A stretch of 64,000 bases of DNA, taken from contig NZ_CP090063.1 of assembly GCF_021391495.1 (NCBI RefSeq), positions 5,022,001 through 5,086,000 on the forward strand, in the 5' to 3' direction. The DNA is from Amycolatopsis acidiphila. GTDB taxonomy: Bacteria > Actinomycetota > Actinomycetes > Mycobacteriales > Pseudonocardiaceae. Both the position numbers and the translations under genes were made by a program. Position 1 is the stretch's first letter. The number at the start of each line of letters is the position of its first letter. Shown here one piece after another: positions 6,951 through 14,817 of this stretch. The notes below the pieces were generated by a model. It was not told the origin of the DNA, searched no databases, and saw only the letters and a program-made list of their open reading frames with translations.

Positions 6951-8792
6951 TCACTGCAGGTCCGCGTCGGAGACCACGAACAGCTCCGAGTGCGGTTTCG
7001 CGTTGCCGAAGTCGCCGTGCGGCCAGGACTTGCGGTTGAAGTTGATGCCGACCTGGCCGGTGAACTCGTCCCGGAAGTCCTGGTCGACCGACAGCTTGCC
7101 GTCCGGACCCAGGTTCACGATGTTGACCTTGTGGTCACCGTCCAGACCGGACCGTGCGACGAAGTAGTTCGACACCGCGAACCTGGTCACGTCGTCGGTG
7201 TCGTGGTAGTAGCCGTCCGACCCGAGGGTGAAGTGGTCGTAGGTACCCCAGTGCGGCCCGGCGCCCGGGGTCCCCGGGTTGATGGCCGCGGCGCCGGCCA
7301 GCGTCGGCAGCACCCCGCCGCCGCCGTTCTGCGCCTGCTCCTTCGTCTCGATGCCGGGGCCGGCCCAGTTCGGGCCCGCGGCCAGCAGCTTCTGGATGTT
7401 CAGCGTGTAGACGCCGCCGACGGTGCCGGGATCGTCCGGCCCGAGCGTGCCCTTCTGCCGCCCGACTATCGCGTGGTACAGGAACTTGTCGTCCGGGCTG
7501 CTCTGGATCCAGCCCGCATTGGAACTCGCCCCGATGCTGTCGTTGTTCGGCGAGAAGCCCTTGTTCGCGGCCCCGTCGTCGAACACCTCGTACCAGTGCG
7601 GCTGCGCCGCGGTGATGTCCGGGGTGTAGAACACCGCACCGCCCTGCATGGACTGGGCGAAGGCGCCCTTGTGGCCCGGCAGGTTGGTCACCGTGGTCTC
7701 CATGACCGCGCTGTCCTCGCGGTACAACGGGTCGTAGTCGTTCGCACGGGGACCGGTCGGCAGGTAGGAAACCGCTTTCAGCTTCGGGTTGTTCCGGTCG
7801 CTGATGTCCCAGGTCCGCACGGTCGGCCGCCGCAGGTACGGCGACGGCTGTTTGACCGGGTCGAGGATGATGTTCCTCGGCTCGGCGTAGTCGCTGGTGA
7901 CCAGCGTGTTCAGGTCCTCGCGGGCCTGGATCCCGTGCGGGTTGGCACACGTCGCCTGCCCCAGCTGCGGCAGGTTGTCGCACAGCTTGGCGTTGTCGCC
8001 CTGCGGCGTCGCGGCCGAGGTCTGCGAGAGCACCTCGCCGTTCTGTCCGAAGTGGACCACCTCGCCAGGGCTGCCCGCGAACCCGTTGCCCACGACCGTC
8101 TGGCCGTTGGCGTAGGTGTACGGGCCGGGGACCACCGGACCGCCCATGTAGGTGCCGTAGGACGTGCCGTCCTTCAGCGTCCAGTAGGCGTCGGGCACCG
8201 AACCGCCGAGCGTCTGCGTGGGCAGGCTGATGCCCTTGAGCTTCAGCTCCGGCAGCGCGCTCACGTCGAAGGCGTAGGTCGCCGCGGCGAACAACGCGCC
8301 CGCGTAGACCGTGTCCCCCTTGTGCCACACGTACTGCATGTGGTGCGGTTCGTTCTCCACCAGCGGGCCGACGGTGGCCGTGTTGACCACCTTGCCGTAG
8401 GTGGAGGACCCCTTCGTCGCGTCGATCACCGCGAGGAAGTCGGGGCCCGGCAAGGCGTTCTTCACCTTGTTGAGGCCGCCGCCGACGGTGCCGGGCAGGT
8501 TCTTGACGTCCTTGACCGCGGTGTCGGCCACGTTCTCGTCGCCCGCCCAGACCAGCAGCCATTCCTTGCGCTGTCCGCCGGACTCGGCCCGGATCTTGGT
8601 CAGATCCTGTGACACCAGGTGGTTCTGCACCCAGTACTGCTTTCCGTCGGCCGCGGTCTTCGCGTCGGTGAGGACCTGGACGTCGGCGTAGGCGCTGGTC
8701 GCGGACCCGGTGCAGGTAACGGCTCCGACCGCCAGCACCACGGCGGCGCCGCCGGTCAGGAGCTTTCGCCATCTCGGCGATTTCAGGCGCAT
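6951..8792 (-). CDS. secreted selenium-binding protein/methanethiol oxidase (SBP56)-like beta-propeller
   Basis: A 613-residue exported protein: signal peptide in the first about 37 residues (basic start MRLKSPRWRKLL, AYA cleavage region), then a long repeat-rich part. Blocks resembling SBP56 include ENEPHHMQYVW, ANPHGIQAREDLNTLVTSDY and TVRTWDISDRNNPKLKAV, and the tail SWPHGDFGNAKPHSELFVV. In SBP56 proteins clustered histidines bind copper and bacterial members oxidise methanethiol. The Cys pair of the human protein is not seen. The ATG has GGAGG five bases upstream. The longer frame from 8930 lacks a ribosome site. The sulfur-uptake neighbours and the CopD-like partner support a sulfur/copper role, but this is inferred. 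Confidence 0.6.
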   Translation of the reverse strand: MRLKSPRWRKLLTGGAAVVLAVGAVTCTGSATSAYADVQVLTDAKTAADGKQYWVQNHLVSQDLTKIRAESGGQRKEWLLVWAGDENVADTAVKDVKNLPGTVGGGLNKVKNALPGPDFLAVIDATKGSSTYGKVVNTATVGPLVENEPHHMQYVWHKGDTVYAGALFAAATYAFDVSALPELKLKGISLPTQTLGGSVPDAYWTLKDGTSYGTYMGGPVVPGPYTYANGQTVVGNGFAGSPGEVVHFGQNGEVLSQTSAATPQGDNAKLCDNLPQLGQATCANPHGIQAREDLNTLVTSDYAEPRNIILDPVKQPSPYLRRPTVRTWDISDRNNPKLKAVSYLPTGPRANDYDPLYREDSAVMETTVTNLPGHKGAFAQSMQGGAVFYTPDITAAQPHWYEVFDDGAANKGFSPNNDSIGASSNAGWIQSSPDDKFLYHAIVGRQKGTLGPDDPGTVGGVYTLNIQKLLAAGPNWAGPGIETKEQAQNGGGGVLPTLAGAAAINPGTPGAGPHWGTYDHFTLGSDGYYHDTDDVTRFAVSNYFVARSGLDGDHKVNIVNLGPDGKLSVDQDFRDEFTGQVGINFNRKSWPHGDFGNAKPHSELFVVSDADLQ

Positions 8793-9089
8793 CGATCCTC
8801 CGGTTTCGGTTACTGGTTCTGTGCCCGCACAGGGCACAGCTGTCCCCCCGGGGTGGAGGGAAGATCGATTTCGACGGTCAGTGCGCGCCCACTGATCAAC
8901 ACGAGGCGAGATGTTCCTGGCGTCCACCAAGGACTGTCAAACAGGTGTCAAAGAATGGGATTCACCCACAAGAGTGGCGATTTCACGTCGTGGGAGCGGT
9001 TGACACGCCCGTCTCGCACCGTCCACAAAGTACACGGCCGAGCGGTGGTCGCCGCGTGGACGAAGGCACGCTCGACGAACGCGCCGGAC
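8793..9089. promoter_or_regulatory. upstream region of the propeller operon with a short hairpin
   Basis: No gene is seen in these 297 bases. A hairpin TGTGCCC-GCACA-GGGCACA occupies 8820-8838 in what should be the 5' leader of the propeller gene, 28 bases before its ATG. Promoter elements could not be fixed. Confidence 0.35.
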
Positions 9090-10019
9090 TCAGCGGCGCA
9101 GGGCCGTCTCCCGCTCCATGTGCGACAGCTTCTCGGGATTGCGCACGGCGTAGAGCCCGGTGATGAGGCCGTCGTCGATGCGCACCGCCACGACGGTGTC
9201 GATCTCGCCGTCCAGCCGGATGATCAGCGCCGGGCAGCCGTTGACCTGCGCCGGCCGCAGCGACGCCGTGCCGGCGATCCTGCGCAGCAGGTTGGCCACC
9301 CTGCCGGCCCCCACGATGGGGCGCAGCGCGGCCTGCACGACTCCGCCGCCATCGCCCAGGAGTACGACATCCGGCGCGAGGATGTCGAGCAGGCGCTGCA
9401 GATCACCGGTCTCGACGGCCCGCCGGAACGCCTCGAGCGCGTCCCGGGTCTCGGCCTGGGAAACGACCCCGCGCGGCCGGCGCGCGGCCACGTGCGCCCG
9501 CGCCCGGTGCGCGACCTGGCGGACCGCGGCCGGGCTCTTGCCGATGGCGTCCGCGATCTCGTCGTAGGGCAGATCGAACACCTCGCGCAGCACGAACACC
9601 GCCCGCTCCGTCGGCGCGAGTGTCTCCAGCACCAGCAGCATCGCCATCGAGACGCTGTCGGCCAGCTCGACATCCTCGGCCACGTCGGGCGCGGTGAGCA
9701 GCGGCTCCGGCAACCAGGGGCCGACGTAGGACTCCTTGCGGCGGCCGAGCGTCCGCAGCCGGACGAGCGCCTGGCGGGTGGTGATCCGCACCAGGTACGC
9801 ACGCTGCTCCCGCACCGTCCCGAGATCCACGCCCGCCCACCGCAGCCACGTCTCCTGCAGGACGTCCTCGGCGTCGGCGGCCGAGCCGAGCATCTCGTAG
9901 GCGACGGTGAACAGCAGGTTGCGATGGGCGACGAACGCCTCGGTGGCCGGGTCCGCGCGGCCGTCCCGGCTCATGCCCTCCCCGCCATCCCCGGGCGCGG
10001 TCTGCGGCGTGCCGGTCAT
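9090..10019 (-). CDS. ECF41 (SigJ-like) RNA polymerase sigma factor with SnoaL-like C-terminal domain
   Basis: A 309-residue sigma factor: sigma region 2 at about 28-95 (DAEDVLQETWLRW), the ECF41 linker WLPEP at 102-106, sigma region 4 at about 125-180, and a SnoaL-like domain from about 190 with DGGG and a final NPEKL motif. In ECF41 proteins the fused domain controls activity instead of an anti-sigma factor. The ATG has AGGAG six bases upstream. It is divergent from a carboxymuconolactone decarboxylase family gene, the usual ECF41 target, and both promoters carry the ECF41 sequence, so autoregulation is likely. Confidence 0.92.
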   Translation of the reverse strand: MTGTPQTAPGDGGEGMSRDGRADPATEAFVAHRNLLFTVAYEMLGSAADAEDVLQETWLRWAGVDLGTVREQRAYLVRITTRQALVRLRTLGRRKESYVGPWLPEPLLTAPDVAEDVELADSVSMAMLLVLETLAPTERAVFVLREVFDLPYDEIADAIGKSPAAVRQVAHRARAHVAARRPRGVVSQAETRDALEAFRRAVETGDLQRLLDILAPDVVLLGDGGGVVQAALRPIVGAGRVANLLRRIAGTASLRPAQVNGCPALIIRLDGEIDTVVAVRIDDGLITGLYAVRNPEKLSHMERETALRR

Positions 10020-10056
10020 GGCTGCTCCTCTTCGCTCTGCACTGTGCCACCCACCA

Positions 10057-10083
10057 GACACCGCGTCCCGCCGTTTTGTGACA
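10057..10083 (-). promoter_or_regulatory. ECF41-type promoter of the sigma factor gene
   Basis: Read on the minus strand, TGTCACA is followed by exactly 16 bases and TGTC. The published ECF41 consensus is TGTCACA-N16-CGTC, so only the first base of the -10 differs. It lies 38 bases upstream of the sigma factor ATG. Confidence 0.65.
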
Positions 10084-10127
10084 CCGACGCGGGGCGACGG
10101 TTTGTGGCGTGCGTCACGTACGCACGC

Positions 10128-10154
10128 TGTCACAAGAACCGGGTCGCCGGCATC
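10128..10154 (+). promoter_or_regulatory. ECF41-type promoter of the decarboxylase-family gene
   Basis: TGTCACA at 10128-10134 is followed by exactly 16 bases and CATC, one base off the ECF41 -10 CGTC. It starts 67 bases before the ATG at 10195. The same -35 and spacing occur on the opposite strand for the sigma gene. Confidence 0.68.
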
Positions 10155-10194
10155 TGGTGTTCGTTCACGCGACACCACGAGTGAGGACGAAGCC

Positions 10195-10680
10195 ATGAAC
10201 GCCCGGTTCAACCTGTTCGAGAACGAGCTCGCCGCCAAGTTCGGCAAGCGGTTCGCCAACGCCAGCCTGGTGATCGCCCAGTCGCCGCTGCCGAAGTCCA
10301 CCCAGGAGCTGGTCTCGCTACGTGCCAGCCAGATCAATGGCTGCGGGTTCTGCGTCGACATGCACACCAAGGACGCCACGGCCGCCGGCGAAACCCCGGT
10401 CCGGCTCAACCTGGTCGCCGCCTGGCGCGAGGCCACCGTGTTCACCGAGGCCGAGCGGGCCGCGCTGGCGCTCGCCGAGGAGGGCACCCGGCTCGCCGAC
10501 GCCCACGAGGGCGTGTCCGACGAGACCTGGGCCCAGGTGCGCAAGCACTACGACGACGACCAGGTCGCCGCGCTGGTCTCGCTGGTCGCCCTGATCAACG
10601 CGGCCAACCGGATCAACGTGATCGTGCGCAACCCGGGGGGTTCCTACGAACCCGGCATGTTCGCCGAGCTGACCAGCTGA
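10195..10680 (+). CDS. carboxymuconolactone decarboxylase/AhpD-family protein
   Basis: A 161-residue CMD-family protein with the AhpD-like redox motif Cys-x-x-Cys plus nearby histidine in NGCGFCVDMH (about 50-59). Such proteins act as alkylhydroperoxidase-like reductases or are of unknown substrate. The ATG (MNARFNLFENELAAKF) is chosen because it follows the promoter and starts at the usual family N-terminus. It is the divergent partner of the ECF41 sigma factor, a common arrangement in which the sigma factor drives this gene, probably under an oxidative or electrophile signal. Confidence 0.9.
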   Translation: MNARFNLFENELAAKFGKRFANASLVIAQSPLPKSTQELVSLRASQINGCGFCVDMHTKDATAAGETPVRLNLVAAWREATVFTEAERAALALAEEGTRLADAHEGVSDETWAQVRKHYDDDQVAALVSLVALINAANRINVIVRNPGGSYEPGMFAELTS

Positions 10681-10692
10681 TCGGCAGGCGAG

Positions 10693-10720
10693 TCCCGGCC
10701 CAGGATCGTCCGGGCCGGGA
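10693..10720 (+). terminator. hairpin terminator
   Basis: TCCCGGCCC pairs with GGGCCGGGA across a 10-base loop, 13 bases after the stop of the CMD-family gene and before the TetR gene. No T run follows. Confidence 0.65.
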
Positions 10721-10772
10721 TTCCGCACGCGCCCGCGCGGACGCCGCCGCGGCGGGAGGCGAGAATGGCGGC

Positions 10773-11387
10773 GTGGCCGACGAGGTGAACAGCGGACGCA
10801 CTCGCACCCGCAACCGGTGGGGAGAGGGCGAGCGGCTGCGCGGGGAGATCCTGGACGCGGCGAGCCGCTTGCTGTCGGGGCTCGGCGGGGAGGACGGGCT
10901 CTCGATCCGGGGGGTCGCCCGCGCCGTCGGCATCGCGCCGGCCAGCATCTACCAGCATTTCGCCGACCGCGCCGCGCTGGTGCGCGGCCTGCGCGACCAC
11001 GAGTTCGCCCGGCTGCGGACGCTCATGCTGCAGGCCGACGAGCAGCCGGACCCGGCCGACGTCGTGGGCCGGGTGCGGGCGCAGCTGCACGCGTACTGCA
11101 CGTTCGCCCTCGGCAACCCCGGGCACTACCGGTTGATGGTCGGCAACGGCGGCGCCGCGGGCTCCCCCCGGGGCCCGCTGATGGACATCCTCGCGGTGAT
11201 CACCGCCGCGTTCGAGCGCTGCGCCGAGGCCGGGCACCCGCTACGGCTTCCCAGCGACCGCGCCGCGGTCATCGTGTTCGTCGGCGCGCACGGACGGGTG
11301 GCACTGCTGCACAGCAACCCGAGCGAGCACGGAGCGCAGGCCGTGGCCGCGTTCGTGGACGAGCTCCTCACCCTGCTCTTCGCCTGA
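10773..11387 (+). CDS. TetR-family regulator
   Basis: A 204-residue TetR protein with an N-terminal helix-turn-helix at about 25-70 (SIRGVARAVGIAPASIYQHF) and a C-terminal TetR_C_33-like ligand domain. The GTG start has GGGAGG about 13 bases upstream. It lies upstream of, and in the same direction as, a P450-ferredoxin pair. The palindrome at 11480-11500 in front of the P450 gene is a good candidate operator, so this protein probably represses the P450 until a substrate-like ligand binds. The ligand is unknown. Confidence 0.85.
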   Translation: MADEVNSGRTRTRNRWGEGERLRGEILDAASRLLSGLGGEDGLSIRGVARAVGIAPASIYQHFADRAALVRGLRDHEFARLRTLMLQADEQPDPADVVGRVRAQLHAYCTFALGNPGHYRLMVGNGGAAGSPRGPLMDILAVITAAFERCAEAGHPLRLPSDRAAVIVFVGAHGRVALLHSNPSEHGAQAVAAFVDELLTLLFA

Positions 11388-11479
11388 ACGGTTTTTCCGT
11401 TACCTCCCGGAGTGACTGCGCCGAAAAGGTGGTCTTGGCCGCACCTCTTCGACAACTTCCCACGAGAATCCCTAACATC

Positions 11480-11500
11480 TGTTCGGTAAGTACCCGAACA
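11480..11500. promoter_or_regulatory. candidate TetR operator before the P450 gene
   Basis: TGTTCGG and CCGAACA form perfect 7-base arms around a 7-base centre, 31 bases before the P450 ATG. The size and symmetry suit a TetR dimer. Binding by the neighbouring TetR is inferred. Confidence 0.5.
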
Positions 11501-11531
11501 CTCGTTTGGTAACTCTCCGCGAGGAGGCCGC

Positions 11532-12734
11532 ATGACGGAGGCGCCCAGCTTCCCCATGACCCGTGGTCGCTGCCCCTTCGACCCGCCGCCCGAGCTCGGC
11601 CGGATCCGCGCGGACGAGCCGGTCGCCCGGGTACGGCTGTGGGACGGCAGCGAACCCTGGCTGGTGACCCGCTACGAGGACGTGCGTGCCGTGCTGACCG
11701 ATCCGCGGATCAGCGCCGACTCCGACCGGCCCGGCTATCCGCCCCCCAGCCCGGGTATCGCCGCGCGCCGCCGGCAGGCGAAGGCGTTCATCAACCAGGA
11801 CGATCCCGAGCACGCCGCCGGACGCCGCCTGCTCACCGCGGACTTCGTGATCAAGAAGATCGAGCGGCTGCGCCCCCGCATCCAGCAGATCGTCGACCAG
11901 CTGATCGACGACCTGCTCGCCGGCCCGAAACCGGCCGACCTCGTCGGGGCGTTCGCGCTGCCGGTGCCGTCCCTGGTCATCTGCGAGCTGCTCGGAGTCC
12001 CCTACGCGGACCGGGCGTTCTTCCACCGCACGAGCAAGACGTTGATCTCCCGCGACGTCACGCCGGAGCAGGCCGTCGCCGCCACCGAGGAACTGCTGGG
12101 CTACCTCGGCGACCTCGTCGAGAAGAAGGCCGCCGACCCCGGCGACGACGTGCTCAGCAGGCTCGCCGTAGAGCAGCTGCGCACCGGGAAGCTGACCCGT
12201 CGCGAGCTCGCGGCGATGGGCCAGCTGCTGCTCGTCGCCGGGCACGAGACCACCGCCAACATGATCGCACTCGGCACCGTCGCCCTGCTCGAGAATCCGG
12301 CCCAGCTGGCCGGGATCCGCGGCACCGACGACCCGGCGCTGCTCGCCAACGCCGTCGAGGAACTGCTGCGCTACCTCACGATCGTGCACCTCGGACGCCG
12401 TCGCGTCGCCACCGAGGACCTGGAGATCGGCGGGCAGCTGATCCGCAAGGGCGAAGGTGTCATCGCCGCGACCGACGCCGCCAACCGCGACGACACCGCG
12501 TTCCCGGCGCCCGACGAGCTCGACCTGCGCCGCAAGGCCCGGCATCACCTCGCCTTCGGTTATGGCGTCCACCAATGCCTCGGCCAGCCGCTGGCGCGGG
12601 TCGAGCTGCAGGTCGTCTACGGCACCCTCTACCGCCGCGTTCCCACCCTCGCCCTCGCCGTTCCCGTCGAGCAACTGAACTTCAAGCACGACATGGTCGT
12701 CTACGGGGTGCACGAACTGCCGGTCACCTGGTGA
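11532..12734 (+). CDS. cytochrome P450, CYP105-like
   Basis: A 400-residue soluble bacterial P450. I-helix AGHETT is at 236-241, the ExxR motif in EELLR at 276-280, and the heme-binding loop FGYGVHQCLG places the ligand Cys at 349. The N-terminal PFDPPPELG and LWDGSEPWLVTRYEDVRAVL-like residues are typical of the CYP105 group, which hydroxylates or demethylates diverse xenobiotics and natural products. A GCGAGGAGG ribosome site precedes the ATG. The 3Fe-4S ferredoxin gene follows by 25 bases and should be its electron donor; no reductase is nearby. Substrate unknown. Confidence 0.93.
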   Translation: MTEAPSFPMTRGRCPFDPPPELGRIRADEPVARVRLWDGSEPWLVTRYEDVRAVLTDPRISADSDRPGYPPPSPGIAARRRQAKAFINQDDPEHAAGRRLLTADFVIKKIERLRPRIQQIVDQLIDDLLAGPKPADLVGAFALPVPSLVICELLGVPYADRAFFHRTSKTLISRDVTPEQAVAATEELLGYLGDLVEKKAADPGDDVLSRLAVEQLRTGKLTRRELAAMGQLLLVAGHETTANMIALGTVALLENPAQLAGIRGTDDPALLANAVEELLRYLTIVHLGRRRVATEDLEIGGQLIRKGEGVIAATDAANRDDTAFPAPDELDLRRKARHHLAFGYGVHQCLGQPLARVELQVVYGTLYRRVPTLALAVPVEQLNFKHDMVVYGVHELPVTW

Positions 12735-12759
12735 CCCGGCCATCAGCCAGGAGGACTTT

Positions 12760-12954
12760 GTGAAGGTAGTCGTCGATCAGGACACCTGTGTCGCCTCCGG
12801 CCAGTGCGTGCTGGCCGCCGCGGACGTGTTCGATCAACGCGACGAGGACGGGATCGTCGTGCTGCTCGACGAGAACCCGCCCGCGCGGCTGGCCGAAGAC
12901 GTCCGCCAGGCGGCCGCGATCTGCCCGGCGCTGGCCATCCGCATCGAGGAATGA
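12760..12954 (+). CDS. 3Fe-4S ferredoxin partner of the P450
   Basis: A 64-residue ferredoxin with CVASGQC at about residues 9-15 and a third cluster cysteine in AAAICPALAI, spaced as in actinobacterial single-cluster 3Fe-4S ferredoxins. The GTG start is preceded by AGGAGG. It follows the P450 gene closely, the standard pair in which the ferredoxin passes electrons to the heme. After its TGA the same frame stays open for 95 codons and looks coding. Confidence 0.92.
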   Translation: MKVVVDQDTCVASGQCVLAAADVFDQRDEDGIVVLLDENPPARLAEDVRQAAAICPALAIRIEE

Positions 12955-13242
12955 GGACCGGGCCGTGGTCGCGGTCGGTGCGCGGCCCGCACCCTCACCG
13001 CGGACCCGGTCATCCAGACGATCGTCGACCAGGAGCTCGCCACGCTCTGCGCCCACCTGGTCAACGCGTCCGGCCTCTCCAGGCACGCAGCCCGGCTGTG
13101 CGACGGCACCGCCGATCTTGCCGTCGCGGTCCGGGTCGTGGGCTTCGCCGGCGGCGTGCTGACAGGCGCCGCTCACAGAACCCGTGACCACACCGCGACG
13201 CTTCTGCGCGGCGATCCCCCGCTGAATGCAGCTGGCATGTAG
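12955..13242 (+). pseudogene. in-frame coding remnant directly after the ferredoxin stop
   Basis: The frame of the ferredoxin continues past its TGA for 95 codons to a TAG at about 13242, with protein-like composition (for example TADPVIQTIVDQELATLC and LAVAVRVVGFAGGVLTGAA). It has no ATG or GTG near its beginning and no ribosome site. I do not recognise the family. It may be the tail of a gene whose front was lost when it joined the ferredoxin, or an extension that once belonged to the ferredoxin. Confidence 0.35.
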
Positions 13243-13340
13243 GCGCGCGGTAACCGGCCTGCGCGACGGTGTGCGGGCGGGTGGCGGCGGGCCGCCGACG
13301 TGCTTCGCACGCGAAGGTCAGGGCCGGCTAAGGGGGTAGT

Positions 13341-14112
13341 GTGGCCGACGGAAAAACCGGGACTCGACCTCGGCAATACTTCCGGTACCTGGCCGTCTGC
13401 GGAGCGATCGGCGTCGTGGCGATCGCGGTCGCGACGGTCGTGGACTTCGTGGTCGACACGAATCCCAACGGCGACGTGCCCCAGATACCCGGCATGCCGA
13501 GTATGCCGACAATCCCCCCGAGACTGCCGGGCCTGCCGACCGGGCTGCCCAGCCTCCCCACCGGCCGGGTGCACAGACTGCCCTCGGGCGGTGCGGAAAC
13601 CTGGCTCTACCGCTGGAACTCCGACGACGAGCTCGTCGAGGTCAGCACGCCCGGGGGCGAGCGGTGGCGCTACCGCTACGACCCGCTCGGCCGCCGTATC
13701 GCCAAGCAGCGGCTCGCACCGGACGGCACGGTGGCCGAGCAGATCGGCTTCGTCTGGGACGCGTCGGTGGTCACCGAGCTGATCCACTCCTCCGGCTACG
13801 CGACCACCTGGGAGTACGCCGCCGACGGACCGGCCCCGCTCGCGCAGATGGAGCGCCCGCCGGGTGGACCCGCGCTCTGGTACTGGGTCCGCACGGACCT
13901 CCTCGGCACGCCGACGGAGCTGCCGACCCCCGAGGGCGAAGTCGCCCGGCACGCGGCCGCGTCGCTGTGGGGCGAGACGCCCGCGGCGCCGGGACCGTCC
14001 ACCCCGCTGCGGTTCCCCGGCCAGTACCACGATCCCGAGACCGGCTTGCACTACAACCTGTTCCGGTACTACGACCCGGCGATCGGCCGCTTCCTCACCG
14101 CGGACCCGCTAC
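13341..14112 (+). pseudogene. RHS-repeat protein C-terminal fragment on a membrane-anchored N-terminus, truncated
   Basis: A GTG start gives a protein with one membrane helix (about 16-37), a Pro/Gly-rich linker with repeated LPGLPTGLPSLPTG-like units, then RHS/YD repeats (WRYRYDPLGRRIAKQ) and the RHS core end (PGQYHDPETGLHYN, RYYDPAIGRFLTADPL). Real RHS proteins continue from this point into a variable toxin tip. Here the match stops at about 14110, and the frame runs on meaninglessly to 14171 into a reversed fragment of another gene. Full RHS proteins exceed 1000 residues; this is a remnant or a short chimera without a toxin. Confidence 0.7.
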
Positions 14113-14169
14113 GCCGAAGTCGGAGCCGCCGTACAACAGGGCCGCGGCAAGGCCCAGCAGGATCGCCAT
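14095..14169 (-). pseudogene. N-terminal fragment of an EamA/DMT-family transporter
   Basis: On the minus strand an ATG opens MAILLGLAAALLYGGSDF, the characteristic first helix of EamA drug/metabolite transporters, then runs into RHS sequence and stops after 24 codons. The homology ends at about 14116, which marks the junction with the RHS fragment. The rest of the transporter has been deleted. Confidence 0.6.
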
Positions 14170-14181
14170 GACCGGAACTCG

Positions 14182-14739
14182 CTATCGGGCGCGGGGACGG
14201 TAGGTGAGGATGACGGTGCCGGTGTTGAGCGGGCGGGTGTCCACCAGGTCCCACTGGGCGGCGTGGCCGGGCCGGAACAACAGGTCCGAGGTCGTCGCGT
14301 TCCCGGCGAACAGCGGGTAAACCCACAGCCGCAGCTCGTCGAGCAGGCCGTGCTCGAGCATCGTGTAGGACAGCTGCCCGAACCCGTACTGCACGATGTC
14401 CTTGCCGGGCAGGCTTTTCAGCCGGCGGATCTCGTCGACGACGGCACCGTCGACGACCGTGGTGTTCGGCCACTCGGGATCGCGCAGGGTCGCCGACACC
14501 ACGTACTTGCGCATGCTGTTGATCTGGTCGCTGAAGGGATCGCCGGAGCGCGCCATCCACGCCGGCGCCATGCCCTCGTAGGTGGCGCGGCCCATCAGCA
14601 TCGCGTCGCAGGCCAGCAGCAGGTCGGTCTGGATGGCCCCGGCGTTCTCGTCGGGGGCGATGTCGTTGGATGGCCAGTCCTGCGGCTGCTGGATGACCCC
14701 GTCGAGGGTGATGTAGGTGGAGTTGATGATCCGGCGCAT
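14182..14739 (-). CDS. dihydrofolate reductase-family (RibD C-terminal-like) protein
   Basis: A 185-residue protein of the DHFR/RibD_C superfamily: STYITLDGVIQ at the start, LMGRATYEGMA near 65 and a C-terminal LDELRLWVYPLFAG block. Members of this stand-alone group are NAD(P)H-dependent reductases of mostly unknown substrate. I chose the ATG with GAGGAG seven bases upstream rather than one 36 bases earlier. It is divergent from the MocR-type gene, whose ATG is 79 bases away, so the MocR protein may once have controlled it. Confidence 0.85.
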   Translation of the reverse strand: MRRIINSTYITLDGVIQQPQDWPSNDIAPDENAGAIQTDLLLACDAMLMGRATYEGMAPAWMARSGDPFSDQINSMRKYVVSATLRDPEWPNTTVVDGAVVDEIRRLKSLPGKDIVQYGFGQLSYTMLEHGLLDELRLWVYPLFAGNATTSDLLFRPGHAAQWDLVDTRPLNTGTVILTYRPRAR

Positions 14740-14817
14740 TTCGGTCTCCTCGAGCGGGTCGGTGTCGGTATGCAAGTACTCTCGCCGGAATCGGTCCCGC
14801 TGCTAAGGTCCAATCCG

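Noticed and set aside
13341..14112. RHS toxin-immunity system.
   Set aside because: The conserved core ends exactly where a toxin domain should start and the following sequence belongs to another gene, so no toxin or immunity protein is present.
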